From Acidimicrobiales bacterium (GTDB taxonomy: Bacteria > Actinomycetota > Acidimicrobiia > Acidimicrobiales > RAAP-2): DNA of 8,225 nt. How positions within the stretch are numbered: the first letter of the stretch is position 1; each line of letters starts with the position of its first letter. The position numbers and the translations under genes were made by a program. The stretch lies in assembly GCA_017883105.1 (NCBI GenBank), contig JADGOF010000083.1, forward strand, positions 1-8,225, given 5' to 3'. Below the pieces are notes generated by a model. It was given only the letters and a program-made list of their open reading frames with translations. It was not told where the DNA came from and did not search any database. Below, one piece after another: positions 1 to 6,427 of the stretch.

Positions 1-23
1 GCGGTGGAGTCGAGGACTACCCG

Positions 24-803
24 GTGAAGGTGGGCAGCATGCTGCTCACCTTGGTGGAACCCAACAAGGGGTTCGAGCGCGCCTACAACCGCTGGTACGA
101 GCGCGATCACTTCTACGCCGGATGCATGGTCGGGCCCTGGCTCTTCGCCGGCAGCCGATGGGTGGCTCCACGCACCTTGAAGGAACGGCGTTGGCCTTCG
201 GAGAGCAGCATCGCCACTCCGGTGGATGCAGGCAGCTACGTCGCCATCTACTGGGTGGAGCGGGGTCACCACGCCGACCACTTCGACGACTGGGCGGTCC
301 CCCAGGTCCGCGACCTCTACGCAAAAGGCCGGGGGTTCCCCGAGCGGACCCACGTGCACACATCGGTGTTCGATCATCTGGCGTCGACGTACCGCGACGA
401 CGACCCGGTCCCGGTCGAACTGGCCCTCGACCACCACTACGACGGTGTGATCATCGTCTGGTGGGATGCCGCCGAAGGGTCCGCGGCGGGTCTGTACCAG
501 AAGTTGACCGTCGAGTACCTTCCCACTCTCCTCGACGGCTCGGACATCGAGATCGCCTCGTCGTGGGTCCCGACGGTGCCCGACGAAGGCCCCCGTGACG
601 TTCCCATGGACCTGGGATCGCCCGCCGGGGGCACCGACCGGCTGGTACAGGTGCTCTTCGTGGGAGGCGATACTGAGGCCGCGATCGGCCACGTTCGTGC
701 CTACACCGAGGCAGTGGAGTCCGACGGACTGGCCGACCTGCTGCTGGCTGCACCCTTCTTCCGTACCGTCGTGGGTACCGACACCTACGTCGATCAGCTC
801 TAG
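24..803 (+). CDS. EthD-like (dimeric alpha/beta-barrel type) protein of unknown function
   Basis: 259 aa, soluble, with no signal peptide or membrane segment. I do not recognise a characterised gene. The N-terminus has a hydrophobic strand (SMLLTLVEP), then an Asn-Arg-Trp-Tyr-Glu-Arg-Asp-His stretch at residues 22-29 and a GPWLFAGSRW strand near 37-46. This layout (strand, WY..DH helix, strand) is typical of EthD-like ferredoxin-fold proteins. Alternating strands and helices at about 70-120, 140-185 and 205-255 suggest two or three such units, so it may be a pseudo-dimeric barrel. The GTG at 24 is chosen because GAGG lies 8 nt upstream. The frame stays open to the window edge, so a start further upstream cannot be excluded; ATG at 39 is another option. 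It ends 17 nt before the SDR gene, so the two are probably co-transcribed. A role in the same catabolic step is a guess from position only. Confidence 0.75.
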   Translation: MKVGSMLLTLVEPNKGFERAYNRWYERDHFYAGCMVGPWLFAGSRWVAPRTLKERRWPSESSIATPVDAGSYVAIYWVERGHHADHFDDWAVPQVRDLYAKGRGFPERTHVHTSVFDHLASTYRDDDPVPVELALDHHYDGVIIVWWDAAEGSAAGLYQKLTVEYLPTLLDGSDIEIASSWVPTVPDEGPRDVPMDLGSPAGGTDRLVQVLFVGGDTEAAIGHVRAYTEAVESDGLADLLLAAPFFRTVVGTDTYVDQL

Positions 804-820
804 ATCCAGCCTGGTCAAAC

Positions 821-1330
821 ATGCTCCGCGACGAGAAGATCCTCCTCACCGGACCGGCGGGACAGATTGGCTACCCCATCGCTGAGTACCTGAGCAAGGA
901 GAACGACGTCTGGGGCATCGCTCGATTCGACGATCCCGAGTCTCGCGAGCGGGTGGACGCCCTTGGCGTCACCACGCGGTCGTGCGACATCGGCACGGGT
1001 GACTTCGACCAGCTACCCACCGATTTCACCTACCTGCTCCACCTGGCCGCCTATCAGGGGTCGGGGTCGGACTACGACTACGCCATCACGGTCAACGCCG
1101 AGGGCGCCGGCTTCCTGATGCAGCACTGCCGGAAGGCCAAGACGGCACTGGTGATGTCCACCTCGTCGGTGTACCGTCCCCACGAGGATCCGATGCACGC
1201 CTTCGTCGAGGGTGGCCCTGTAGACGGTGGCACCAGCCCCTGGGCACCGACCTATGCCGTCTCCAAGATCGCCCAGCCCAGGAGGCCGTGGTCCGCCAGA
1301 ACGCCCGATCGTTGGACCTGCCCACGGTGA
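821..1330 (+). CDS. NAD(P)-dependent epimerase/dehydratase (extended SDR), N-terminal fragment, frameshifted
   Basis: N-terminal half of an extended short-chain dehydrogenase. The Rossmann nucleotide-binding motif GxxGxxG is at residues 11-17 (GPAGQIG) after a beta strand. A LLHLAA strand lies at 72-77. The catalytic set is present: Ser in STSSVY at 113-118 and YAVSK, giving Tyr145 and Lys149 (YxxxK). Homologous sequence stops at residue 152 (SKIAQ). The frame then reads 17 unrelated residues to a stop at 1328-1330, while the rest of the enzyme continues in another frame from about 1279. The break coincides with a CCCAG duplication at 1272-1281. Removing one copy gives a continuous 302-aa protein reading SKIAQEAVVRQ, a normal length for the family. 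The ATG at 821 has no strong ribosome binding site but lies 17 nt after the preceding gene, so coupled translation is likely. The substrate (a nucleotide sugar or another alcohol/ketone) cannot be told from the sequence. Confidence 0.85.
   Translation: MLRDEKILLTGPAGQIGYPIAEYLSKENDVWGIARFDDPESRERVDALGVTTRSCDIGTGDFDQLPTDFTYLLHLAAYQGSGSDYDYAITVNAEGAGFLMQHCRKAKTALVMSTSSVYRPHEDPMHAFVEGGPVDGGTSPWAPTYAVSKIAQPRRPWSARTPDRWTCPR
1272..1281 (+). repeat. 5-bp tandem duplication (CCCAG x2) at the SDR frameshift
   Basis: CCCAG at 1272-1276 is repeated directly at 1277-1281. The duplication adds 5 nt, which is exactly the shift needed to pass from the N-terminal frame to the C-terminal frame. Deleting either copy restores Ile-Ala-Gln-Glu-Ala-Val-Val without loss of conserved residues. 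A 1-nt deletion at the same place would also restore the frame but adds two residues. Confidence 0.8.
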
Positions 1331-1734
1331 TCGCCCGGATGAACGCCTCCTATGGGCCGAACGGCGGGCTGCTCACCCTCAACCTCGAGGCCGTGCTGGC
1401 CGGTATCCCGATAGCCGCCCGGTGGGAACCCTGCCCGTACACGCCCATCTTCCAGGACGACATCAACGAGCAGGTCGAACCGCTATTGGCCGCCGCCAGC
1501 GTGCCCGCCACCATCGTGAACTGGGGTGGGGACGAGATCGTCAGCGTCCAACAGTGGTCGACGTACATGAGCGAGCTGACCGGCCTTCCAGCCGAGGTGG
1601 AGGTCGTGGAATCCACCGGGTCCCACCGGGGGATGATCTCTGACCCTGCCAAGCGACGCGGGATCACCGGGCCGTGCCGGGTGGACTGGCGCCAAGGGAT
1701 CCGGCGGGTCGTCGAGGCACGCACCGCTCCCTGA
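1279..1734 (+). CDS. NAD(P)-dependent epimerase/dehydratase, C-terminal fragment in shifted frame
   Basis: C-terminal half of the same SDR, read from CAG at 1279. The first GTG in this frame is at 1288. It opens with QEAVVRQNARSLDLPTVIAR, the helix and strand that normally follow the catalytic YxxxK. NASYGPNGG, the usual RxxNxYGP-type active-site loop, follows, then a strand and helix with PYTPIFQDDI, which matches the family's substrate-loop and dimer region. It ends at TGA 1732-1734 after 151 codons. Alone it lacks the NAD(P)-binding and catalytic residues and should have no activity. Together with 821-1276 it accounts for a full enzyme, so this is one gene with a recent indel rather than two genes. 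The last 385 nt are overlapped antisense by the long minus-strand hydroxylase frame. Confidence 0.8.
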   Translation, partial: QEAVVRQNARSLDLPTVIARMNASYGPNGGLLTLNLEAVLAGIPIAARWEPCPYTPIFQDDINEQVEPLLAAASVPATIVNWGGDEIVSVQQWSTYMSELTGLPAEVEVVESTGSHRGMISDPAKRRGITGPCRVDWRQGIRRVVEARTAP

Positions 1735-2789
1735 GCAGCCGGTGGTGCGGTTGCCCGCCGAACCAGGTTCGTGGCAGCCCGATCGCCCCTGTCGGCGGAC
1801 GAATCGATCCCGAACGGCTCCGCAAGCTGGGTGAGCAGCACCCCGATGTGCCATCGGTCGCCGGCGCTCTGCTCGGTTCGCCGGGCTCGGCCGGCCAGTC
1901 CGGTCCGACAGGTCGGAGCACCCTTGGCGGGGAACCGCGCACGACCGGCGAGCACATCCCACACCGTGAGCACGACGCCCAGGTTGCAGCCGTCGGGTCC
2001 CTCGACGGAGTGGTGCCGCCGGTGGTAGGCGGGGCTGACGACGACTCTGCCCAACGGCCCGAATGACCAGGGAAGGTTGGCGTGAGGGAGCGTGCCGAGG
2101 CAGACGTAGCCCGTGATGAGCGCAGGGGCCATACCCCGGTCTCCCATGAGGGCGATCACCGGGATGGTGGCCAGAAAGAAGCCGGGGAGATGGCTGAGTG
2201 GGTGGGCCCGGAACGACGTGAGGACACTCAGCTCTTCTTGGGTGTGGTGCACGGCATGCATCCGCCACAGGGGGGCGAACCGATGGTCGGCCCAGTGGGC
2301 GAGCCAGTTGGCCCCATCCATGAGGACGAGGGTCACCGCAAGCAGCAGCCACCGGGGCCACGAGGCCGTCCACGGGGCCTCGATCCACCCGGCATGGCTC
2401 CCGAGCAGATACGCAAAGGCCACCCCGAGGAAGGTCATGAGTGGCACGACAGCAACGACGTGGAGGATGAAGAAGGCGGCATCGTGGAGGTGACCCCGGG
2501 CGAATACCTCCCGACGTTCGGTTGGCCAGCACCGTTCGCAGACGAGCGTCACCGCGACCACCGCCAGGACCATCGGGGCGACGAGCTCCGCCCGGCCGGC
2601 CGCCAGGACCGGTCCCAAGCTGCCGTGTTGCTCGGTCGAGCTGACTCCGGTCCACAGGAGCCATCCCGTGACGCCTGCCAGGACGAAGGCCGGAGGGTAG
2701 AACCGCCTGGCCCACGAGCGCGCCCCGGTGGCGAGCGGAGCGACCGTCGACGCCGGCGCCTGCTCCAGTGCCCCCGCGGCAATGGTCAT
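1350..2789 (-). CDS. Fatty acid hydroxylase / sterol desaturase family membrane protein with anomalous C-terminal run-on
   Basis: Integral membrane di-iron hydroxylase family. Numbering is from the ATG at 2789 (479 aa); a TTG at 2825 is possible but has no ribosome binding site. Hydrophobic segments lie near 31-46, 69-83, 103-129, 147-165 and 199-216. The eight-His signature is seen as HWADH (165-169), HAVHH (178-182) and YHRRHH (His256, 259, 260), which in this family bind two irons on the cytoplasmic side. Substrate unknown; in the family it is a lipid, sterol or carotenoid C-H bond. The recognisable domain ends near QLAEPFG at about residue 327 (nt ~1806). The remaining ~150 residues have no family resemblance, and the last ~128 are antisense to the SDR gene, so the natural stop seems lost or the frame shifted near 1740-1800. 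It starts 36 nt after the lipoprotein stop, so those two are probably co-transcribed. The hydroxylase call is firm; the real 3' end is not. Confidence 0.82.
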   Translation of the reverse strand: MTIAAGALEQAPASTVAPLATGARSWARRFYPPAFVLAGVTGWLLWTGVSSTEQHGSLGPVLAAGRAELVAPMVLAVVAVTLVCERCWPTERREVFARGHLHDAAFFILHVVAVVPLMTFLGVAFAYLLGSHAGWIEAPWTASWPRWLLLAVTLVLMDGANWLAHWADHRFAPLWRMHAVHHTQEELSVLTSFRAHPLSHLPGFFLATIPVIALMGDRGMAPALITGYVCLGTLPHANLPWSFGPLGRVVVSPAYHRRHHSVEGPDGCNLGVVLTVWDVLAGRARFPAKGAPTCRTGLAGRARRTEQSAGDRWHIGVLLTQLAEPFGIDSSADRGDRAATNLVRRATAPPAAQGAVRASTTRRIPWRQSTRHGPVIPRRLAGSEIIPRWDPVDSTTSTSAGRPVSSLMYVDHCWTLTISSPPQFTMVAGTLAAANSGSTCSLMSSWKMGVYGQGSHRAAIGIPASTASRLRVSSPPFGP

Positions 2790-2825
2790 CGGGTTGGTCC
2801 CCGACTCGTGGGGTCGAGGGGCCAA

Positions 2826-3494
2826 CTAGTAGCCATAGCCGCCGCCTGCCTGAGTGGTCGGGGGTGACGTTGCGGGAGGCGCAGTCGCTGGTGGTGAAGT
2901 GGCCGGGGGTGAAGTGGCTGCAGGAGCGGCCGTCGACGTCGGTGCCATCGGTGAAGCAGATGTCGAGACAACAGACCACGTCCCGCCCACTCCCTGACCT
3001 TTGGTGTCACCCGACCTGGTGTCTCCGACGAATCGATACAGGGGCATCCCCTTGAACGTGACTTGCACTGTCCCTCCCGGACGGGTGACCGTTCCGAGCT
3101 CCGAAGCACTGACACCGGCCGTGCCCGCCGCATGCATTGTCCCCGCCGGGAGGGTGAGAGGAGGCCACGTCACCGCACAACCGCCGGTGCAGGTGGTCTT
3201 GCCCGTTCCGTCCGGTGAATGCCGGTAGAGCGTTATCCCCGATTGGTCGATCAGAATCGTCCCGAGGGAGCCGCGCTGGGACATCCCCACCGATACCGCC
3301 ACCGACCTGCCTGTTGTCGATCCGGCGCCCGCCTTGGTCGACGCCGGCGACGATGCCCCGGTCGAACCACAAGCTGTCCCGACGAGCAGGAGCGCTCCGA
3401 GCGCAACGCCGGCCGACCATCGGGATCTCCGGGCTGATCCCCGCGCCGACTGACTGGGCTTCTTTCTGGCCTTCGTCCCCACGGTGGACCCCAT
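2826..3494 (-). CDS. Secreted lipoprotein with COG4315-type repeats and a Pro/Thr/Ala-rich tail
   Basis: 222 aa. A basic N-terminus (residues 8-25) and hydrophobic stretch ALGALLLVGTAC make a lipoprotein signal with the lipidated Cys at 42; the -3 residue is Gly, not the usual Leu. A Ser/Thr/Gly linker follows. Residues ~76-111 (LGTILIDQSGITLY, PDGTGKTTCTGGCAVTWPPL) match the secreted repeat of PF03640/COG4315, with the CTGGC cysteine pair at 102 and 106. A second, weaker repeat spans ~133-175 (TFKGMPLYRFVGD, ending GGTWSVVS). The tail 187-213 is built from repeated PPAT units and ends GGGYGY. The family's function is unknown; it is outward-facing and membrane-anchored. The ATG at 3494 is preceded by AGAGG (complement of 3503-3507) 8 nt upstream, a good ribosome binding site. 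It lies 202 nt after the YcnI-like gene and may have its own promoter. Confidence 0.85.
   Translation of the reverse strand: MGSTVGTKARKKPSQSARGSARRSRWSAGVALGALLLVGTACGSTGASSPASTKAGAGSTTGRSVAVSVGMSQRGSLGTILIDQSGITLYRHSPDGTGKTTCTGGCAVTWPPLTLPAGTMHAAGTAGVSASELGTVTRPGGTVQVTFKGMPLYRFVGDTRSGDTKGQGVGGTWSVVSTSASPMAPTSTAAPAATSPPATSPPATAPPATSPPTTQAGGGYGY
2853..2924 (-). repeat. PPAT-type low-complexity repeat coding region in the lipoprotein tail
   Basis: Codes for about 24 residues of imperfect (A/S)PPAT units. In DNA it appears as repeated GGTGAAGTGGC-like blocks on the plus strand. Such Pro/Thr tails are usually spacers in cell-wall or exported proteins, and the unit number may vary between strains. 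Confidence 0.6.
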
Positions 3495-3526
3495 TGGGCG
3501 AACCTCTTTCCGGTTGCTTGTCCGGT

Positions 3527-3555
3527 ACTACGTCAGAGGCAGAGGATCTGTTCAA
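3527..3555 (-). promoter_or_regulatory. Possible promoter (ECF-like) for the lipoprotein gene
   Basis: On the minus strand TTGAAC (complement of 3550-3555) is separated by 17 nt from CGTAGT (complement of 3527-3532), about 32 nt before the ATG. The GAAC-N17-CGTA arrangement resembles extracytoplasmic-function sigma promoters; it is also a mediocre sigma-70 match. It lies in the only gap (202 nt) in the minus-strand cluster long enough for an internal promoter. Read by eye, no scoring done. Confidence 0.25.
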
Positions 3556-3696
3556 TGGATGGCCGGTTTCTTTGCCGCCTGGGCAATGGGTGCGATCACT
3601 CCAAACGATTCCGCCCTTGGGGAGATCGGTCGGGAGCACCTGGCACTCAGGATGAAGGCGGTACATGGATCGACGAGCAGCGGAGGCGTTCGATCC

Positions 3697-4452
3697 TCAG
3701 CCAGCCTCCGAATCAAGGGCGTCTTCGTCATCCTGGATCTCTGTGGCGAACTGCCGAGGCCGCCCCAGCCATACGGCCAGCAAGGCGAGGGCCACGGCGA
3801 AGCCGGCACCGATCAGTGACACCACGGCAAGGCCGTTGCTGCTCCTCGACGATGCTGTGACCGTCACCGAGCCGGGCGCGGTGGTCGCCGTGGCATCGGC
3901 CGAACCGGCGCCGCTACCGCCACCGGGGGCGGTGAGCGTGAGCATCGGGGCCGGGTGGGCGGGATTGGGAGCCGCACTGTCGGCAATCTGGATCCAGGAC
4001 ACGGTCGTCCCGTCGCTGTACTGCTGGATCGCCTTGAACACCAGGCGATTGGTGCCCGAAGGAATGCCTTGGGCCAACACGCTGAACTCACCGAACTGGC
4101 CGACAGGAATGGTGGCGCCGCTCCAGTCGACCTCCGAGACCGTCGAGGTGAAGGTCCCGTCATCCGTGGTGATCGGCTTTGGCAACTGGTCCGACTGCAC
4201 CGTCACATTCCATCCCGAACCGGCCTCGGGCGACACGACGATGATGGGATGCTGGCGGGGGAATTGAATTCGCAGCCCGGTGACGGTGGCCCCGGCCGAC
4301 TCGTTGGGGACACGAAAGGTCAAGACGGCGTCACTGCTCCCCTGGGCGAGCGATGACGGGCTGATGGTGACGTGGGCCGCGGCCGCTCCTCCCCAGAGAA
4401 TCACCATTGCCGAGCTGGCGATCAGAGCGATGGCAGACCTGGCTCGCATCAT
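3697..4452 (-). CDS. ycnI: YcnI-like (DUF1775) copper-associated membrane-anchored protein
   Basis: 251 aa from ATG 4452. This start is chosen because AAGGAG (complement of 4460-4465) lies 7 nt upstream; a longer frame from 4512 lacks such a site. The signal peptide spans residues 1-26 (MMRARS, a hydrophobic core, then GGAAAA). The predicted mature protein begins with His27 (HVTISPSSL), as in the YcnI family, where this N-terminal His is the Cu(II) ligand. The DUF1775 domain covers ~27-165, with FRVPNES and GSGWNVTV stretches. A Gly/Ser/Ala/Thr linker follows, then one membrane helix (~203-225), WLGRPRQ and an acidic tail (EIQDDEDALDSE). This is the usual arrangement of a copper-binding domain facing outward on a C-terminal anchor. 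It lies 56 nt downstream of the CopCD fusion, the same pairing as ycnJ-ycnI in Bacillus, so a role in copper delivery to or from CopD is likely. Confidence 0.9.
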   Translation of the reverse strand: MMRARSAIALIASSAMVILWGGAAAAHVTISPSSLAQGSSDAVLTFRVPNESAGATVTGLRIQFPRQHPIIVVSPEAGSGWNVTVQSDQLPKPITTDDGTFTSTVSEVDWSGATIPVGQFGEFSVLAQGIPSGTNRLVFKAIQQYSDGTTVSWIQIADSAAPNPAHPAPMLTLTAPGGGSGAGSADATATTAPGSVTVTASSRSSNGLAVVSLIGAGFAVALALLAVWLGRPRQFATEIQDDEDALDSEAG

Positions 4453-4508
4453 TGGGAGTCTCCTTTGGTCAATCCGGCGTCCCGGGTTCCGAGGTGCATG
4501 GGACAGGG

Positions 4509-5291
4509 TCATCGGACGCTGTCGACAAAGCCGACGTCCGGCTCGTCGAACGCAGAGACCTGGATCTGGAGCGTGATCTGCCAGCTGCCGATAATCGGCG
4601 GATCGGGAGTGTTGGTAAGAACGAACCTTCCGACCCCCACCCTTTGCAAGTCCGTCTCGATCGGTCCGACATTGTCCGATGGGAGTGTCAGGTACACCGA
4701 CACACTCTCGGCCATGTCATTCGGTGCCCCGTTGGGACCGGTGAATTGCACCACGAAGTTGTTGACCAACGCCTGGTTTGGCGTGATTCGAAGGGAGATG
4801 TGGCCGCCCTCGAATGGTTGGGTTTGGGCGAAGGCAACGGGTCGGACCAGAACGGGAGCCCCATTGCTCAGGGTGCTGTTGGCGAGCACGGCGGAGACGG
4901 CCAGGACGGCCACGACTCCGAGAGCTTCGACCCGCACGGTTGCCAACATCCGGCGCCAGCCTGCCCCGAGACGGGCTGCGTCGGATCGGCCAGCCGACTT
5001 GGTCACGACGGGGAGCAGTAGGAGGCGGTTGTACGCGGCCATGAAGAGGAGGAGCCCCACCAGGGCCACTTTGATCAACAGGATCTGGCCATAGGCGGTG
5101 TCGATCAAGTTGGTGAGCGATCCCACTTCGGCGATCGCCAACAGCACGCCGGCCACGAGGAGGGCAGAGACCGACACCCCGGCCATCGTCGAGAACCGGC
5201 CCACCACCTCAATGGTCGAAGCCAGGACGCTTCGCTGGGCGCTGACGGGGTCCTTGTCACTGCGATTGGCGTCCCCTTCATTGCGTGGGGG
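4509..5291 (-). CDS. CopD C-terminal half plus C-terminal beta-rich (YtkA/FixH-like) domain, shifted frame
   Basis: Second part of the CopC-CopD fusion, joined at the G8 run (5287-5294). From the break it reads PRNEGDANRSDKDP, then typical CopD membrane segments: VVGRFSTMAGVSVSALLVAGVLL; a helix around YGQILLIKVALVGLLLFMAAYNRLLLLP; and VEALGVVAVLAVSAVLAN. After the last helix comes an outward-facing ~105-residue beta-rich domain (GGHISLRITPNQALVNNFVVQF, later GVGRFVLTNTPDPPIIGSWQITLQIQ) resembling the YtkA/FixH-like domain often fused to actinobacterial CopD proteins. The frame is open to an ATG at 5516, but the stretch above 5294 is only another frame of the N-terminal half. It stops at 4509-4511. 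Restoring the frame gives a fusion of about 632 aa. It ends 56 nt before ycnI. Confidence 0.85.
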   Translation of the reverse strand, partial: PPRNEGDANRSDKDPVSAQRSVLASTIEVVGRFSTMAGVSVSALLVAGVLLAIAEVGSLTNLIDTAYGQILLIKVALVGLLLFMAAYNRLLLLPVVTKSAGRSDAARLGAGWRRMLATVRVEALGVVAVLAVSAVLANSTLSNGAPVLVRPVAFAQTQPFEGGHISLRITPNQALVNNFVVQFTGPNGAPNDMAESVSVYLTLPSDNVGPIETDLQRVGVGRFVLTNTPDPPIIGSWQITLQIQVSAFDEPDVGFVDSVR

Positions 5292-6408
5292 GGGACAAGC
5301 GTTCCAGAACGGCCGTCGCCGTACCGCCGGAGCCCAAGGTGGGCTGGGACTCGCCGCTCCCGCTACTGCTCCTTCTGGCACTGTCTCGGTTGTCGGCACC
5401 TCCCGTCGAAGACATTTCACCCGCCCGTCTGGCAGCCCGGGTCCGCGTGCGCAGCACCGCGACCAGCCCGATGAGCCCTCCGATCCACATGGCTGCGAAG
5501 ACAACATGGACCACATCGGCGGGGATACTCAACCAGCGTTCGGATAAGACGACGGCGTGCCCGAAGAGCACAAAGGCGCCAGCCGAGATGAGCATGCCGT
5601 AGAAGGCGGCGAACTGCGCAGTCGTAGCCGTGGATCGACGCGTCGACCACAAACACGCGCCCAGGCCGACGATCTGCACCGCACACTGGGCACCCAATCT
5701 TCCCCCGAGCACCTGTTGGTCCACCACCCGGTTGCCCACCGCTCCCCAGCCGTCACCGGCCAGAGCCACCTGCGCCCCGGCAGTGACGATCATTCCGCTC
5801 ACCCCCACGGCGGAGGCGGCCACACACCACCGCCGTAGCCGTCGTCGCTCGGCCCCTGCGGTCAGAATGAACGCCAGGAAGAACGCCAGCCCACCGGCCG
5901 CCAACACACCGACGTAGGTGAGGAACTGGCCGAACTTGTCGACGGCTCCGACCTGTGGACTGGTTCGGCGGGTGAGCTGGCCGATCTGGCCAGGCGTGGC
6001 ATGGCCGACCAAGAAGACGATCCCTCCGCTCACCACATGTCCGTCGACCGAGGTCACCGTGTAGTTGGCCACATACGCACCATCGCCCAGGGAACCGGAG
6101 AGGCGAACCTGCAAAGTGTCGGGTGAAGGGTGCGCGGATGCACCGGCGTTGACGTGATCCCCATTCGAGTCCAGCACCACCAGGCCACCGCTGTCAGGAT
6201 TCACCGGTTGGTCGAACACGACCGAGACCGCCGCAGGGGCGTGGGCAAGATGCGCGCCGGCGGCTGGAAAGGACGAGACCGCCGCCGCGTGGGCGCTTGC
6301 CGTCCCGGCCCAGATCAGCAAGATGCCAATGGTCAACGGCCCGGCCAGCAGCCACCGACGCAGCGAACCCGCCGTTCGATGTCGATGACTCCAAGTTGCC
6401 CCGTGCAT
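5278..6408 (-). CDS. ycnJ: CopC domain plus CopD N-terminal half (YcnJ-like copper resistance/uptake fusion), frameshifted
   Basis: 376 aa as read. The signal peptide covers ~1-39, ending GTASA. The CopC domain starts at His40 (HAAAVSSFPAAG) and includes VSVVFDQPV and the Asp122/His124 pair in TSVDGHVVSGG. His40, Asp122 and His124 are the expected Cu(II) ligands. CopD membrane helices follow from ~160, with FGHAVV (His284) and VVHVVFAAMWIGGL (His301), the family's conserved membrane His positions. The frame ends soon after a Ser/Gly-rich cytoplasmic loop at LSPPTQ, inside C8 on this strand (G8, 5287-5294). With seven C the reading continues into the rest of CopD. Known YcnJ/CopCD proteins bind copper outside the cell and pass it through CopD. 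The ATG at 6408 has AAGGAG (complement of 6416-6421) 7 nt upstream and lies 19 nt after the preceding gene, so they are co-transcribed. Confidence 0.9.
   Translation of the reverse strand: MHGATWSHRHRTAGSLRRWLLAGPLTIGILLIWAGTASAHAAAVSSFPAAGAHLAHAPAAVSVVFDQPVNPDSGGLVVLDSNGDHVNAGASAHPSPDTLQVRLSGSLGDGAYVANYTVTSVDGHVVSGGIVFLVGHATPGQIGQLTRRTSPQVGAVDKFGQFLTYVGVLAAGGLAFFLAFILTAGAERRRLRRWCVAASAVGVSGMIVTAGAQVALAGDGWGAVGNRVVDQQVLGGRLGAQCAVQIVGLGACLWSTRRSTATTAQFAAFYGMLISAGAFVLFGHAVVLSERWLSIPADVVHVVFAAMWIGGLIGLVAVLRTRTRAARRAGEMSSTGGADNRDSARRSSSGSGESQPTLGSGGTATAVLERLSPPTQ
5287..5294 (-). repeat. Mononucleotide run (G8 on plus, C8 on coding strand) at the copCD frame break
   Basis: Eight consecutive G on the plus strand. 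The CopC-side frame terminates 9 codon positions later or less, and the CopD-side frame is the one obtained with seven C. It is the only run of this length noticed in the window and sits in a poorly conserved cytoplasmic loop between CopD helices. Confidence 0.85.
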
Positions 6409-6427
6409 GCCCGGGCTCCTTACCGGA

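Noticed and set aside
2082..2867. 261-aa plus-strand open frame opposite the hydroxylase
   Set aside because: Low-complexity charged translation, an exact antisense shadow of a gene with clear family motifs.
1483..2979. 498-aa minus-strand open frame overlapping the hydroxylase and lipoprotein
   Set aside because: Arg/Pro/Gly-rich translation without domains; it is a shadow frame of the hydroxylase, whose frame has the His motifs and membrane segments.
3681..3710. Inverted repeat CGGAGGC / GCCTCCG with 16-nt spacer around the ycnI stop as a terminator
   Set aside because: The 7-bp arms have a long loop, overlap the stop codon and are not followed by a T-run on the minus strand.
5295..5516. 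N-terminal extension of the CopD C-half up to ATG 5516
   Set aside because: It is the wrong frame of the CopC-CopD N-half coding region, and its translation is Arg/Pro-rich without CopD similarity.
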